This document shows positions 8,473 to 16,405 of a stretch of 64,000 nucleotides of DNA, piece by piece. Source of the stretch: Bradyrhizobium sp. 138 (GTDB lineage: Bacteria > Pseudomonadota > Alphaproteobacteria > Rhizobiales > Xanthobacteraceae); contig NZ_JADPKT010000012.1 in assembly GCF_023074075.1 (NCBI RefSeq), forward strand, positions 59,492 through 123,491, read 5' to 3'. The translations under genes and the position numbers were made by a program. Numbering within the stretch: the first letter of the stretch is position 1; each line of letters starts with the position of its first letter. The notes beneath the pieces are model-generated. The model was given only the letters and a program-made list of their open reading frames with translations, did not search any database and was not told the DNA's origin.

Positions 8473-9201
8473 TCATTTTCGCAACTTGCGGGGCCAGACC
8501 GAGAATTTAGCCTCTCGCTTCGTGCCGTTTGTGACATTGGCAATGCCGGCGCGCTTCATGATGTATTTCGCCAGCGCCACCTTTGCAGGGTTTGCATCAG
8601 CAGCTTTATCGTGGCCATTCAGCTGGTAAGCGATTGCGCCGATCAGAATGTCGGCGACCTGGAGGGCGATTGTCTTCTTCGAATCGCGGAACTGACAACG
8701 CCTGACCGGCCAATCTCTCGTATCGCCACGTTTTCGAGCGCCGTGACAAAGGATCTGCCGTAGCTCCTCAGGCGAGCTCTTTGTGTCGCGGTAATCCGGA
8801 TAGATGTGGAAATAAGCTTTCGAGTAGAGTTGGCCGATTTTGTTCACGAGCTGATACAGCTCCTTGTTGAAGCCGATTTCGCTATCGCCATCGTTGTACT
8901 TCTTGTGGTTTTGCTGCGTCGTGTCGACGAAAAGCGAGTGAAAATGCCATCTGTCCTGATTATCAAAAACCACATCCACCATGCGCTTGTAGGCTGCTAG
9001 CTTGGCTTTTGAGATTTTTGCCCATTTTGCCTCGCCTTGAGGTAGTTCCGGTAAACGGGCTTTTTTGATCGCCTCGATCAACTCGGGTGTGTCTAGCATG
9101 CTGACGACAATGGCACCCAAAACCAGATAACGATGTTTATTCTGGCTGCTTTCGTCAGCGTAGATTTCGATAATGTCATCTGGTTTGGCAGGAAGACGCA
9201 T
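8473..9201 (-). CDS. DUF3800 domain-containing protein
   Basis: A 242-aa protein with the DUF3800 signature: IEIYADESSQNKHRYLVLGA at the N-terminus (acidic D-E pair), central FHSLFVDT, the helix IGQLYSKAYFHIYPDY, and the C-terminal LQVADILIGAIAYQLNG holding the late Asp. The family has an RNase H-like fold and is frequent in accessory and defence-rich islands; its substrate is not established. A structured element lies immediately 3' of the gene. Confidence 0.8.
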   Translation of the reverse strand: MRLPAKPDDIIEIYADESSQNKHRYLVLGAIVVSMLDTPELIEAIKKARLPELPQGEAKWAKISKAKLAAYKRMVDVVFDNQDRWHFHSLFVDTTQQNHKKYNDGDSEIGFNKELYQLVNKIGQLYSKAYFHIYPDYRDTKSSPEELRQILCHGARKRGDTRDWPVRRCQFRDSKKTIALQVADILIGAIAYQLNGHDKAADANPAKVALAKYIMKRAGIANVTNGTKREAKFSVWPRKLRK

Positions 9202-9342
9202 AGCAGGGGCCGGTCCGCGAAAATCGCCGCATTGCGAGAATCAAAGGTGCTGGATGAGCAGGATTGGACACCCGGGCGCCGACTCGACGCAACAAACAGC
9301 GTAGGCATTCGGCCAAGTTACGAACAGGCGCCTGCCTACTGA

Positions 9343-9558
9343 TTAGTCGGAGCGATAGCCTTTCGAGTGGTCGATTAGCCAGGTCATGGCGGTGCTTACT
9401 GCGACTTCCGTACCCTGGATTTCCTCGATCCTGCGCTCCCAGGCCTTCTCACTTTTGAACCTAGCGAGCGCCCATCGGACAGTTAGCCACGCGATCAGGA
9501 GAGCCCCACAAAATTGAAGGGCAAGCTTAGAAAGCTCTTGAATGAGAGAATGATCCAC
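9343..9558 (-). CDS. Small single-pass membrane protein
   Basis: A 71-aa protein from a GTG start, 17 bases downstream of the gene ending at 9576 and probably co-transcribed. One membrane helix (about residues 11-33, LALQFCGALLIAWLTVRWAL) is followed by a charged helix FKSEKAWERRIEEIQGTEVAVS. No family was recognised. It may be the N-terminal part of a longer protein, since the end is abrupt. Confidence 0.45.
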   Translation of the reverse strand: MDHSLIQELSKLALQFCGALLIAWLTVRWALARFKSEKAWERRIEEIQGTEVAVSTAMTWLIDHSKGYRSD

Positions 9559-9575
9559 GATGATGTTGATCTGGA

Positions 9576-9980
9576 TCAGCCGGAAGATACGGACTTGATA
9601 AGCCCGCCTGCGATTCCCCCGATCAGATCGCCGATGCTGGACCAGCTCGAGCCGCCTCCGGCATCGGCTTCACGGATTTGCTTCTCGACGGAGTCGCCTC
9701 CAGCGAGCTGCTGCTTCACGATTGATAGGCCCTTCGCCGTAAGCTGAGCTGCGGCTACATACACCGTACCGTCCATCGTCTGGCTGACGTTTTTCGCGCG
9801 AATGATGCCTTCATCAAGCATCCAACGAATGACAGCTTCGAATACCTGCTTATCCTCTGCTACGCCGAGGAAGCGCTCGACAGCGCGCGAATCGATATTG
9901 TGCGTCATCAAGCCAGTTGAAACGAACTTTGCCGTCACACGTCCGACAACGGCCATGTGCCGTTCTAACATGTTGTCCAT
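9576..9980 (-). CDS. Hypothetical protein with Gly-rich C-terminus
   Basis: A 134-aa protein with GGAG eight bases before its ATG. Residues about 1-95 look like a winged-helix unit (FEAVIRWMLDEGIIRAKN, then QLTAKGLSIVKQQL). Residues 108-134 form a Gly/Ser-rich hydrophobic tail (SSIGDLIGGIAGGLIKSVSSG) that could insert in or contact a membrane. It is followed closely by a small membrane protein, so the two may act together. Function unknown. Confidence 0.5.
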   Translation of the reverse strand: MDNMLERHMAVVGRVTAKFVSTGLMTHNIDSRAVERFLGVAEDKQVFEAVIRWMLDEGIIRAKNVSQTMDGTVYVAAAQLTAKGLSIVKQQLAGGDSVEKQIREADAGGGSSWSSIGDLIGGIAGGLIKSVSSG

Positions 9981-10034
9981 CGGAAGCTCCTAAGTAACCA
10001 CAATCCCGCACCCGGAGAGCCCGCGCAAAGGCCC

Positions 10035-10514
10035 TTACCGCGGCGGGCTCAGCGGAAATTCGAACACCGGTATCCATCGCTCGCCTTCGACGATGCCGGC
10101 AGCCCAACGAGAGAAGGAAACAAATGATCCTGTATTCGGAATGTTTTCCGTCATTCCGGTGACAATATTGATTGTAACAACGTCGATCCTGCCAAGGGCG
10201 GCAGCTAGGTAAAACGATCCGCCAGCGGTGATCAGATTTCCCAACGGCACTTCATTTCCAAACGTCACGCTAGTCGGATCGCTGCGGAGCAGAAGTGGCC
10301 GCGTCAATAAGATAGTATGAGGCAACCCGGCAGTTGCCGCCCATGGCAGACGATCGCCGCCTTCGCGGGAAAACACGATCGCGGCTGTATGCCCGCCTTC
10401 TTCTTCTTTGCTCCAAATAGCGAATGCCGACTGCTTTCCATCATGGAAGAAAAAGCAGTCGCCCGGAATTAGATCCGCCCGCCTCGCTGCAGTGCCTATC
10501 GCTTCAATCTGCAC
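10035..10514 (-). CDS. Hypothetical protein
   Basis: A 159-aa protein from a GTG start with an AGAGGTAGG run upstream. It is strand-rich, with no signal peptide and no known motif; recognisable segments are LIPGDCFFFHDGKQSAFAIW and GSFYLAAALGRIDVVTIN. The next upstream gene ends 57 bases before it on the same strand, so the two probably form a pair. Confidence 0.45.
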   Translation of the reverse strand: MQIEAIGTAARRADLIPGDCFFFHDGKQSAFAIWSKEEEGGHTAAIVFSREGGDRLPWAATAGLPHTILLTRPLLLRSDPTSVTFGNEVPLGNLITAGGSFYLAAALGRIDVVTINIVTGMTENIPNTGSFVSFSRWAAGIVEGERWIPVFEFPLSPPR

Positions 10515-10571
10515 GGTTCCTACCTCTTCGGAGAATGAAATACGTTTCGAATCGTGATGCCTGGATCGCGT

Positions 10572-11564
10572 TCACTTCAGTCCGCGCTTTTTCTTCTCGC
10601 TACGAAGCATCTTCTCGAATGCCTCGTCCCATCCTGTTCTGTGAGGCAGCCGATCAAATTTTGCGTCGGTCCCTTTGAGAAGTTCAAGCCGTGAACGCTT
10701 GGAGATGTCCTCCCAATCGTCATAGAGCACGTACAGCGCGTTTCCGTACTGAACGTTCTCGAAAACGACGAGGTCATCAGCAAACTTGGCTCCAATATAC
10801 GAGCCGAAGCCCCCTGCACCCTTCAAGAAGGCTGCTGGGTTCAGTTTCGAAAACAGGCGAACCCGCTCGTCGATCTTGCTGCGAATCTCGCTGCGGATCG
10901 TTCCGCCACGTGTCAGGCGCTCGACAACTTCCGCCGCATTCCCGGGAGGGAAAACTTCCCAATCCAGAGTTATGGTTTTGATATAGTCGGCGATAGGGGT
11001 AACGCTGCTCACGACGCCCGCAGCTCCGCAGTTTTCCTGCAGGAGGTTGAGCATGAGCAGAAGTTCGTTCTCGAAACCCGCCGCGGCTCGACTGAGCTCT
11101 TGTTTCACGCGCAGCAAGACGGCGCACGCTCCGGCTGGATTCACCCTCAGCGTATGCGCAACAATCGAATAGAAGCGAGGCTCTTGGAATTCACGTTGAT
11201 AGACCTCCCGCACCCGATAGTGCGTGTGAGTGCCATATCTGGATGCATCGCCGAAGTTTGGAGTTTCCCAAAAATAGCTTTTAGTAGTCTTTGGCAGATC
11301 ATGGCGGATGACCTCCCATCCGTTTCGGTTTCGATCCGAATACTTGCCCATGTCGGCCGCAGGGATCGTCTCATGCAATTGGCCTTCTGCGCTCGGAATG
11401 CCTAGCTGCTTTAGCGGTTCAGCATTGATCTGATCTGGAGTGAACGTCTTGGTTACGCCGACGAAAAACACGTCAGAATGAAATGCCGCGATCTGCTTCA
11501 GGATGTGGTCGGGGGCCGCCTTAAGGTTACGCTTCCACGGTACCGCGCGCAATTTACTCGCCAT
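10572..11564 (-). CDS. Hypothetical island protein
   Basis: A 330-aa protein starting at an ATG with GGA upstream. The N-terminal third contains FFVGVTKTFTPDQINAEPL and many aromatic/polar residues; the middle is helical (ELSRAAAGFENELLLMLNLL); the C-terminal part has FADDLVVFENVQYGNALYVL and DDWEDISKRSRLELL before a Lys-rich end. I recognise no domain. The soluble, mid-sized, island-borne context with a small partner gene is compatible with a toxin or defence role, but nothing in the sequence proves it. Confidence 0.45.
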   Translation of the reverse strand: MASKLRAVPWKRNLKAAPDHILKQIAAFHSDVFFVGVTKTFTPDQINAEPLKQLGIPSAEGQLHETIPAADMGKYSDRNRNGWEVIRHDLPKTTKSYFWETPNFGDASRYGTHTHYRVREVYQREFQEPRFYSIVAHTLRVNPAGACAVLLRVKQELSRAAAGFENELLLMLNLLQENCGAAGVVSSVTPIADYIKTITLDWEVFPPGNAAEVVERLTRGGTIRSEIRSKIDERVRLFSKLNPAAFLKGAGGFGSYIGAKFADDLVVFENVQYGNALYVLYDDWEDISKRSRLELLKGTDAKFDRLPHRTGWDEAFEKMLRSEKKKRGLK

Positions 11565-11686
11565 TGGTTTTCCATCAGGTGATTCGCAATGGCCGAAATG
11601 ATGACACGCAGAACGGGTGGCGGCGGCAATAATCGCGCTTATCCCACCTATTCACAACCTTTATTGCAACGGTCGAGACAAACCAA

Positions 11687-12082
11687 ATGAAGACGAGAAA
11701 CATCTTCAAGGGGGCCGCCCTTGCCTTCGCAATTGCACACTCCGCCAACGCCGATGAGATCCAGAGAATGACGGTGGCTGAATTGTCGGCGAGGTGCACA
11801 GCACAAAATACTGAGACACAAGCTTTGTGCCTCGGGTTGGCAACAGGAGTGCTCAGCCAGCTTCAGGCCAATGGCAACTTCTACATGGGCGGACGAATGA
11901 GTGAGGAGGCGAGAAGTATCCTGCAACTCGCGGGAGCGGCCTGCTCACCCGTCGAACCTAAGTTAGCCCTCATGGCCTTCATCAACTGGTCAAAAATCCA
12001 TCCAGAGAAGCAAAGATGGAACGGACTGAGCGGACTTGCGAGCGCTATCCAAGAGGCTTGGCCTTGCAAGGAGCATCTTTGA
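11687..12082 (+). CDS. Rap1a/Tai-like periplasmic immunity-type protein
   Basis: A 131-aa protein with a signal peptide ending near ANA-DE. The mature part follows the Rap1a/Tai plan: LSARCTAQNTETQALCLGLATGVL, a central Cys, then ALMAFINWSKIHPEKQRW and a terminal AIQEAWPC. Rap1a and Tai proteins neutralise peptidoglycan amidase effectors of type VI secretion in the periplasm, and orphan homologues are common. No effector gene is adjacent. The family call rests on the cysteine spacing and the AWPC ending. Confidence 0.6.
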   Translation: MKTRNIFKGAALAFAIAHSANADEIQRMTVAELSARCTAQNTETQALCLGLATGVLSQLQANGNFYMGGRMSEEARSILQLAGAACSPVEPKLALMAFINWSKIHPEKQRWNGLSGLASAIQEAWPCKEHL

Positions 12083-12172
12083 TCGCGCAGATGGCGAGCG
12101 AAAGGGCCACCTATTCCCAAGCCCAGCGAGCAGAAGGTGCTGCGGTCACCCGGGTTGATCATCATCAAGAAT

Positions 12173-12391
12173 CTATCGAGAAGAGCATCCTCCCGCGCCC
12201 CTCGACTCCACCATGCCTGAAGGATCGACCTCCGATCTGCAGGTCTGGAATGTGACTTCGTCGCGGAGAAGCGCCATCGTGTCTATGCAAGATGGCTTGC
12301 GCGGCCGGTCGCAATAATATGACTGCGCAAAAGCCGACCCGCTACAGAGCGCACAGCATAGCGCGACGCTTGCGAACATCTTAGCATGCAT
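12173..12391 (-). CDS. Small exported cysteine-containing protein
   Basis: A 72-aa protein with a signal peptide ending at AFAQ and a YYCDRPRKPSCI motif, which is shared by small uncharacterised rhizobial exported proteins. Related proteins usually continue further, so the end after CSSR may reflect a frameshift. A GTAGGG run lies just before the ATG. Confidence 0.4.
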   Translation of the reverse strand: MHAKMFASVALCCALCSGSAFAQSYYCDRPRKPSCIDTMALLRDEVTFQTCRSEVDPSGMVESRGAGGCSSR

Positions 12392-12500
12392 CCCTACCCC
12401 ACTTTCTTGCCGGAAGTTGTCCCATCTACCCTAACCGATGGCGCAAGGGCCTTCAGTCAAACAGTGGCCACGACACTCAAACGTTTAGAAGCAGCGCGGG

Positions 12501-12860
12501 CTACTCATCATCTTTGAGATCAGAATCATTCAGGAGATCAGACGCGGAAATCCCTGATGCTTTAGCGGCAGCGAACGCCGTATCGCGTCGGGCTTCCATT
12601 GTACCGCTGATGACAATGAAAAGTCCGACGATCACAAGGGCAAATCTCAACCCGCCGTTCAACCCGACAGATACTGATCCGATTTTGATTGTGGCTTTTC
12701 CTCCCGCCGGGTTGGCGTTCTTTCCCCAATCGTTCTGGAAAAACACCGCCAGAAAAGCAAGAGAGCTCCCAAGTGTTAACTTGGTCCAGGCGAGAAGCGA
12801 GAAGGAAAGAAATATTCCGATGACGCCAAGCACTTCAGCCGCAACGATAAAGGTCTTCAT
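12501..12860 (-). CDS. Membrane protein with two helices
   Basis: A 119-aa protein from the ATG at 12860 (the frame is open to 12926). Hydrophobic helices lie at about residues 5-37 and 75-95; between them is a polar loop with NDWGKNANPAGGKATIKIG. The tail is acidic (LLNDSDLKDDE). No family was recognised. Confidence 0.45.
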   Translation of the reverse strand: MKTFIVAAEVLGVIGIFLSFSLLAWTKLTLGSSLAFLAVFFQNDWGKNANPAGGKATIKIGSVSVGLNGGLRFALVIVGLFIVISGTMEARRDTAFAAAKASGISASDLLNDSDLKDDE

Positions 12861-12969
12861 GGCATGCTCCGCAATCAAATCAGAAGCAATATTGACCATC
12901 AAACCGCAACCGGCAGGCGAGTGCAATAGTTCAGAAGGGCATTTGCACGTAGAGCGATAGCCTGCATAC

Positions 12970-13299
12970 TTGGCCGATCCCGGAGAATCCGCCTTGCCAG
13001 CCTACCTCGTTCGCATCATCGAGACCCGCGACCTCGTCGGCATCTTCGTCGCCGATGATGAGGACGATCTCGAGCTCGTGGTCGATGAGTGCACCGATGT
13101 GTCGGATTGCGAGTACGTCGAGCTGCCTGCTGGCGGCGTCATGTGGGAAAGCCCGGCGAAGCCTGTGCCACTCGACCGCGGTGATCCGGAAGATGATACG
13201 TCGCCGATCGAGGAGCTTCCGTGGACCGGCGCCTCTCTGACCGAGGCATGGTGGTTTGTCATCTACGGGCGAGCCGACGTGGAATGGACCGCCATTTGA
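12970..13299 (+). CDS. Acidic hypothetical protein
   Basis: The start is at 12970 or, more likely, at the TTG at 12994 beginning PAYLVRIIETRDLVG. The protein of about 101 aa is acidic, with FVADDEDDLELVVDECTD and a Trp-rich end (EAWWFVIYGRADVEW). Near-identical small proteins are, to my recollection, widespread in Bradyrhizobium. Cytoplasmic; function unknown. Confidence 0.6.
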   Translation: MADPGESALPAYLVRIIETRDLVGIFVADDEDDLELVVDECTDVSDCEYVELPAGGVMWESPAKPVPLDRGDPEDDTSPIEELPWTGASLTEAWWFVIYGRADVEWTAI

Positions 13300-13421
13300 G
13301 GCGGATCTGCCGCGGCCGCATCGGACCGAACCGCTCTCTCCGAAGCCGAGAAGCCCGGGCAGGGTCATCCCGTTCAGGAAGCGGGACAACGGCCTCTGAC
13401 GGCATCCCGTGGTGCCCATGA

Positions 13422-13556
13422 TCATTCGAAATCACGGCGCCTGCGACGAGCTCCTGCTCGGCGTCTGAAGGAAATGAACGCTCTAATCACATACCCAACC
13501 ACGATGCCGCCGATGAATGCGGCCGCCAGCAGCCAGAGTATAGTGAAACCCTCCAT
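13422..13556 (-). CDS. Small basic-tailed membrane protein
   Basis: 44 aa from the ATG at 13556; the frame is open to 13619. One membrane helix (ILWLLAAAFIGGIVVGYVIRA) is followed by an Arg-rich cytoplasmic tail. It fits a tail-anchored or holin-like small protein, but no family was recognised. Confidence 0.4.
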   Translation of the reverse strand: MEGFTILWLLAAAFIGGIVVGYVIRAFISFRRRAGARRRRRDFE

Positions 13557-13733
13557 GGCAGCGGAATCCCATGTTGCCCAGCCGGAGATGCCGCGCGAGC
13601 CCGCTGCCCTTTTATGCAAGACCCGGGCGGCTTGGGCGAGCCGGAGACCTTCTCCCGCTCCTTGAGATTCTAAAGTATTTTCACGAGGTCGAGCAGATAC
13701 GGGGTGGCTGCTGATGAGCGAGCCGGGGCTCAG

Positions 13734-13874
13734 CTACCGCTCTTTGGCGGATTGCTCCGAAGACGCGTCCTTTCGCCGCCGAAAGAGCATTCCAAGAGTC
13801 CCGATTGTCGTCAGAACGATACCGGCAATGATGAGCCAATGAGGAAGCTGAAGCTGCATCAACCAATTCTTCAT
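13734..13874 (-). CDS. Small membrane protein, 46 aa
   Basis: It starts at the ATG at 13874, which overlaps the TGA of the upstream gene in an ATGA arrangement. It has one helix (LPHWLIIAGIVLTTIGTLGML) followed by FRRRKDASSEQ. The overlap with the DNA-binding-type gene upstream suggests translational coupling. Function unknown. Confidence 0.5.
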   Translation of the reverse strand: MKNWLMQLQLPHWLIIAGIVLTTIGTLGMLFRRRKDASSEQSAKER

Positions 13875-14263
13875 GTCCGGTCTGGCCGGTCCCGTCGGAT
13901 TTTTTGAAACTCCTCTGGCCCTTTGACGAGTCGCCGCTTACGGCTGACTTGGGCCTCTGGACTGGCTGTCGTATCGGCGATCTCGTTGATCGCATCGGCC
14001 GCTAGTTCGCGAGCGCGTTGCTTGGCATCTAGACGTCCCTTCGTGCCTTCGCTTTTGCCCGAACTTTCGATCTTGATCCTAAGGCCAATCGCAACGAGCC
14101 GGCGAATAGCATGCGCTCGGGTGAGGGTCTTGTCGCGTGAGGATGCGATCCAAGAATCGATCGCCGCGAGCTCGGAAGGATGCCAGCGCTCGCCAACCTG
14201 GATGCCCTTACCAGTCGGCGCCGGGCCGCGCTTTTTCTTGGGTACCACGCTTGTCTTAGCCAT
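13871..14263 (-). CDS. Ribbon-helix-helix-like DNA-binding protein
   Basis: A 130-aa basic protein. The N-terminal KKKRGPAPTGKGIQV precedes a RHH-like unit (HPSELAAIDSWIASSRDKT, then LTRAHAIRRLVAIGL). A Lys/Arg-rich helical second half contains DAKQRARELAADAINEIAD and ends with a SRKRRLVKGPEEF motif. This arrangement is familiar from uncharacterised rhizobial RHH proteins. Probably a small repressor or an antitoxin-type regulator. It overlaps the next small membrane gene by four bases. Confidence 0.6.
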   Translation of the reverse strand: MAKTSVVPKKKRGPAPTGKGIQVGERWHPSELAAIDSWIASSRDKTLTRAHAIRRLVAIGLRIKIESSGKSEGTKGRLDAKQRARELAADAINEIADTTASPEAQVSRKRRLVKGPEEFQKIRRDRPDRT

Positions 14264-14324
14264 AAACTATGGTACCACAGAAAACAGGCTGAGGGGAAGC
14301 AGGACGTCCACACGAACGGACGCT

Positions 14325-14450
14325 CTAATGCAACACCCGGCGAGCCTCGGCGAGCCGCACCTTTTCTCTCAAGTTCTCGAGCTCCTGGAGCATCTTCACG
14401 AGATCGGGCAGAGGGCGCGCCCGCTTCAGAATCGGGGTCTCTTGTCCCAT
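14325..14450 (-). CDS. Small coiled-coil protein (paralog of 49165-49314)
   Basis: 41 aa from the ATG at 14450 to TAG at 14325-14327. The core VKMLQELENLREKVRLAEA is an amphipathic helix. It matches the 49-aa protein at 49165-49314, which has the same DLV...LREKVRLAE core, so this is a small family carried twice on accessory DNA. Confidence 0.5.
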   Translation of the reverse strand: MGQETPILKRARPLPDLVKMLQELENLREKVRLAEARRVLH

Positions 14451-14577
14451 CGCTCTACGCCTCCATGACACGCTGACGGCGAGCCCATCAAGGCGCACGC
14501 AGGCAAATTTTCCCCTGCATTGGGAATTGCCTTTTTAATCAACTCGGCTGAGCAGGCCAGTGCGCGTAGAAACTGAG

Positions 14578-15714
14578 CTAAAGCCGCTTCAGTGCACGGG
14601 ACCGAGGCGTTGGTACTGGCAATAAGTCCGCTCGCCGGGCCTCGGCGCTGGCCATAGTGTGCTTATAGCGGTCTGCCGAGTCCGGGTCCTTCCACCGCCC
14701 GGTCCGGGTGAGGCCGTACGTATCGAGGCCGCCATAGCGGTGCATCCAGGTCCCGTAGGTGTGGCAGAAGATGTGGAAGCCGCGCATGCGCCGCGGCAGC
14801 ACGACGCCGGCGCGGTCCAACGCGAGGTAAAGCATCTTGTAGAGCCGGCCTCCCTTGCAGAACCGGAAGAGCTTTTCGTCCGGATGGCGCTCGAGGAATG
14901 GCACGCCGGCGCCTGACCTGCTGCGGCCGGCGGCCCCGTTTGCCAACACCACCCCGGAGGCTTTGCGAGGCCTCTCAGGGCGTGGGGGCTGTTTCCGGAA
15001 GGCTTCGACCACGATCGGCGGGAGATGCACCGGGCGGGGCTCGCTGTTCTTCGTAGCGCCAAGGTAGAGCAGGGCCTGGTCGAGCCGGAGGCCTCGCAGG
15101 AGGGCCTCTTCCGTGGCGTCGCCGAGCCGCATGCCGGTGTAGAGCAGGGTCAGGCAGAACAGGCCGAACTCCGCTTCGATGCCGTAGGCCTCCCGGATCA
15201 CAGCGAAGGCCTGGTCCGGCTCAAGCCATTCGGTCGCCTTGCTGCCACGCCAGCCCTTGGGCCGCTTGATCTTGAGCTCGATCCCAGCGTGCTTCAGAAC
15301 GGCAGAGACCGGCGTGTAGAACTGGCGGTTGAGGGTAGTCGCAAGAGCCAGGGGGTAGACGCCGCGGGCGGCATTGTCGATCGCCAGCTGGTCAATCTCG
15401 GCAAGCGGCTTGTCGCGTAAAGCGTTGTCGCCGGTCGCCTCGATGATCCTCCCGAGGAATTTTGCCTCTCCGCCTGCCTTCAAGTAGGCGAGGGTGGCGT
15501 CGGCGAACGTTGGCGGCTTGGGCGCCTCGGCTACTTCCTCGCGCTTCCGATACTCACCACGTTCGATTGCCTCCTTGATGCCTTTGAGGACCCGCTTGGC
15601 GACCCGAAGTTCAGGAGTGCCCGCAGTTCGCTCAACGTAGACTCCGAGGTAGGTGCCGCGGATCTCGTAGTTGGGCGTTTTCCCTTTGCGGGGAGGGCGG
15701 AGGCTGAGGGGCAT
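14578..15714 (-). CDS. Tyrosine-type site-specific integrase
   Basis: A 378-aa protein. The N-terminal MPLSLRPPRKGKTPNYEIRG and YLGVYVERTAGT match a rhizobial integrase group. The catalytic domain shows Arg I in LLYTGMRLGDA, a Lys region near GATKNSEPRP, the box FHIFCHTYGTWMHRYGG, and the Tyr in DPDSADRYKHT. In the H-x-x-R box the Arg is Cys (TGC; CGC would restore it). That may inactivate strand exchange, and the module may be immobile. The upstream HTH gene overlaps its start. Confidence 0.8.
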   Translation of the reverse strand: MPLSLRPPRKGKTPNYEIRGTYLGVYVERTAGTPELRVAKRVLKGIKEAIERGEYRKREEVAEAPKPPTFADATLAYLKAGGEAKFLGRIIEATGDNALRDKPLAEIDQLAIDNAARGVYPLALATTLNRQFYTPVSAVLKHAGIELKIKRPKGWRGSKATEWLEPDQAFAVIREAYGIEAEFGLFCLTLLYTGMRLGDATEEALLRGLRLDQALLYLGATKNSEPRPVHLPPIVVEAFRKQPPRPERPRKASGVVLANGAAGRSRSGAGVPFLERHPDEKLFRFCKGGRLYKMLYLALDRAGVVLPRRMRGFHIFCHTYGTWMHRYGGLDTYGLTRTGRWKDPDSADRYKHTMASAEARRADLLPVPTPRSRALKRL

Positions 15715-15893
15715 GGCTTTGGCAGCGCCTCCTTGAGGCGGGCGAGGTCCTCGGGGAAAAATAGCTTACGCCGGCCGAACGGTCGGTAAAATGGGTTTTG
15801 TTTGATGAAGTCCTGGAAGATGCGACGGCTTACCCGGAAGAAGGCCGCGGCCTCATCCAGGGTTTTCGGTTGCTCGGTTGAGGGTTCGACCAA
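15531..15893 (-). CDS. HTH excisionase-like protein overlapping integrase
   Basis: A 120-aa protein from a probable TTG start. It has an N-terminal winged-HTH of excisionase type: KTLDEAAAFFRVSRRIFQDF, then FYRPFGRRKLFFPEDLARLK. The Ser/Thr/Arg-rich tail runs 184 bases into the integrase gene in another frame. The long overlap is known to me from related rhizobial integrase modules and suggests coupled expression. It probably directs integrase activity. Confidence 0.6.
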   Translation of the reverse strand: MVEPSTEQPKTLDEAAAFFRVSRRIFQDFIKQNPFYRPFGRRKLFFPEDLARLKEALPKPCPSASALPAKGKRPTTRSAAPTSESTLSELRALLNFGSPSGSSKASRRQSNVVSIGSARK

Positions 15894-15905
15894 TCGCGGC
15901 CTCGT

Positions 15906-16085
15906 TCAGGCCGGCAGGGACTTGAAGATGGCGACTGCAGTGGCCAGGACGGCAAAAACACAGATCGCGCAAGTCAGCCATTGGGTTCTCAGGATTGCCC
16001 TGAGAGACCGCCCAGTCTCTCCTCGAGCTTCCATCGCTGAGTGGACCAACAAATCAAGTTTCGCTTCGACCGGATCGTCCGTCAT
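15906..16085 (-). CDS. Small membrane protein, 59 aa
   Basis: ATG at 16085, TGA at 15906-15908. A charged N-terminal half (DDPVEAKLDLLVHSAMEARG) precedes one membrane helix (WLTCAICVFAVLATAVAIF). It overlaps the end of the upstream gene by 32 bases and precedes the integrase block. It could be a holin-like or regulatory small protein; no family was recognised. Confidence 0.45.
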   Translation of the reverse strand: MTDDPVEAKLDLLVHSAMEARGETGRSLRAILRTQWLTCAICVFAVLATAVAIFKSLPA

Positions 16086-16389
16086 CGACTGGTACTCCTA
16101 CACTATGATCATTCTGATCGCCGAAAACGAGCGCCAGGCCGTGGGCCTGAGAGGCGCTTTCACACCTGATCGCCGTGAGCCGGCACTGATAGTCGCCACT
16201 GCTGCCGGCGGCCTCCCGGACCACCGGAACGCCTTTGAGCACCCTTGTGCCCCAGCCCTCCGGCTGAGCTCGGTCCGGCCAGATGCCAACCACCACGTCA
16301 TGGCCCGCGATAACGGAGCGAAGCGGCCTCATGAGGCCGCTGTTCTCGTCGGCCAACGTCACAAGGTCAGCGAGCGTCATTTGCCGCAT
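16054..16389 (-). CDS. Prophage-type hypothetical protein
   Basis: About 111 aa from the ATG at 16389 (a second ATG at 16380). It contains LADLVTLADENSGLMRPLRS, HDVVVGIWPD and RLTAIRCESASQAHGLALVFGDQN. The style is a small soluble phage or island protein. It lies 16 bases downstream of the gene ending at 16406, so the two are probably one transcript controlled by the operators near 17061-17110. Confidence 0.45.
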   Translation of the reverse strand: MRQMTLADLVTLADENSGLMRPLRSVIAGHDVVVGIWPDRAQPEGWGTRVLKGVPVVREAAGSSGDYQCRLTAIRCESASQAHGLALVFGDQNDHSVGVPVDDGRSGRSET

Positions 16390-16405
16390 CGCAAAGAACC
16401 AGACC

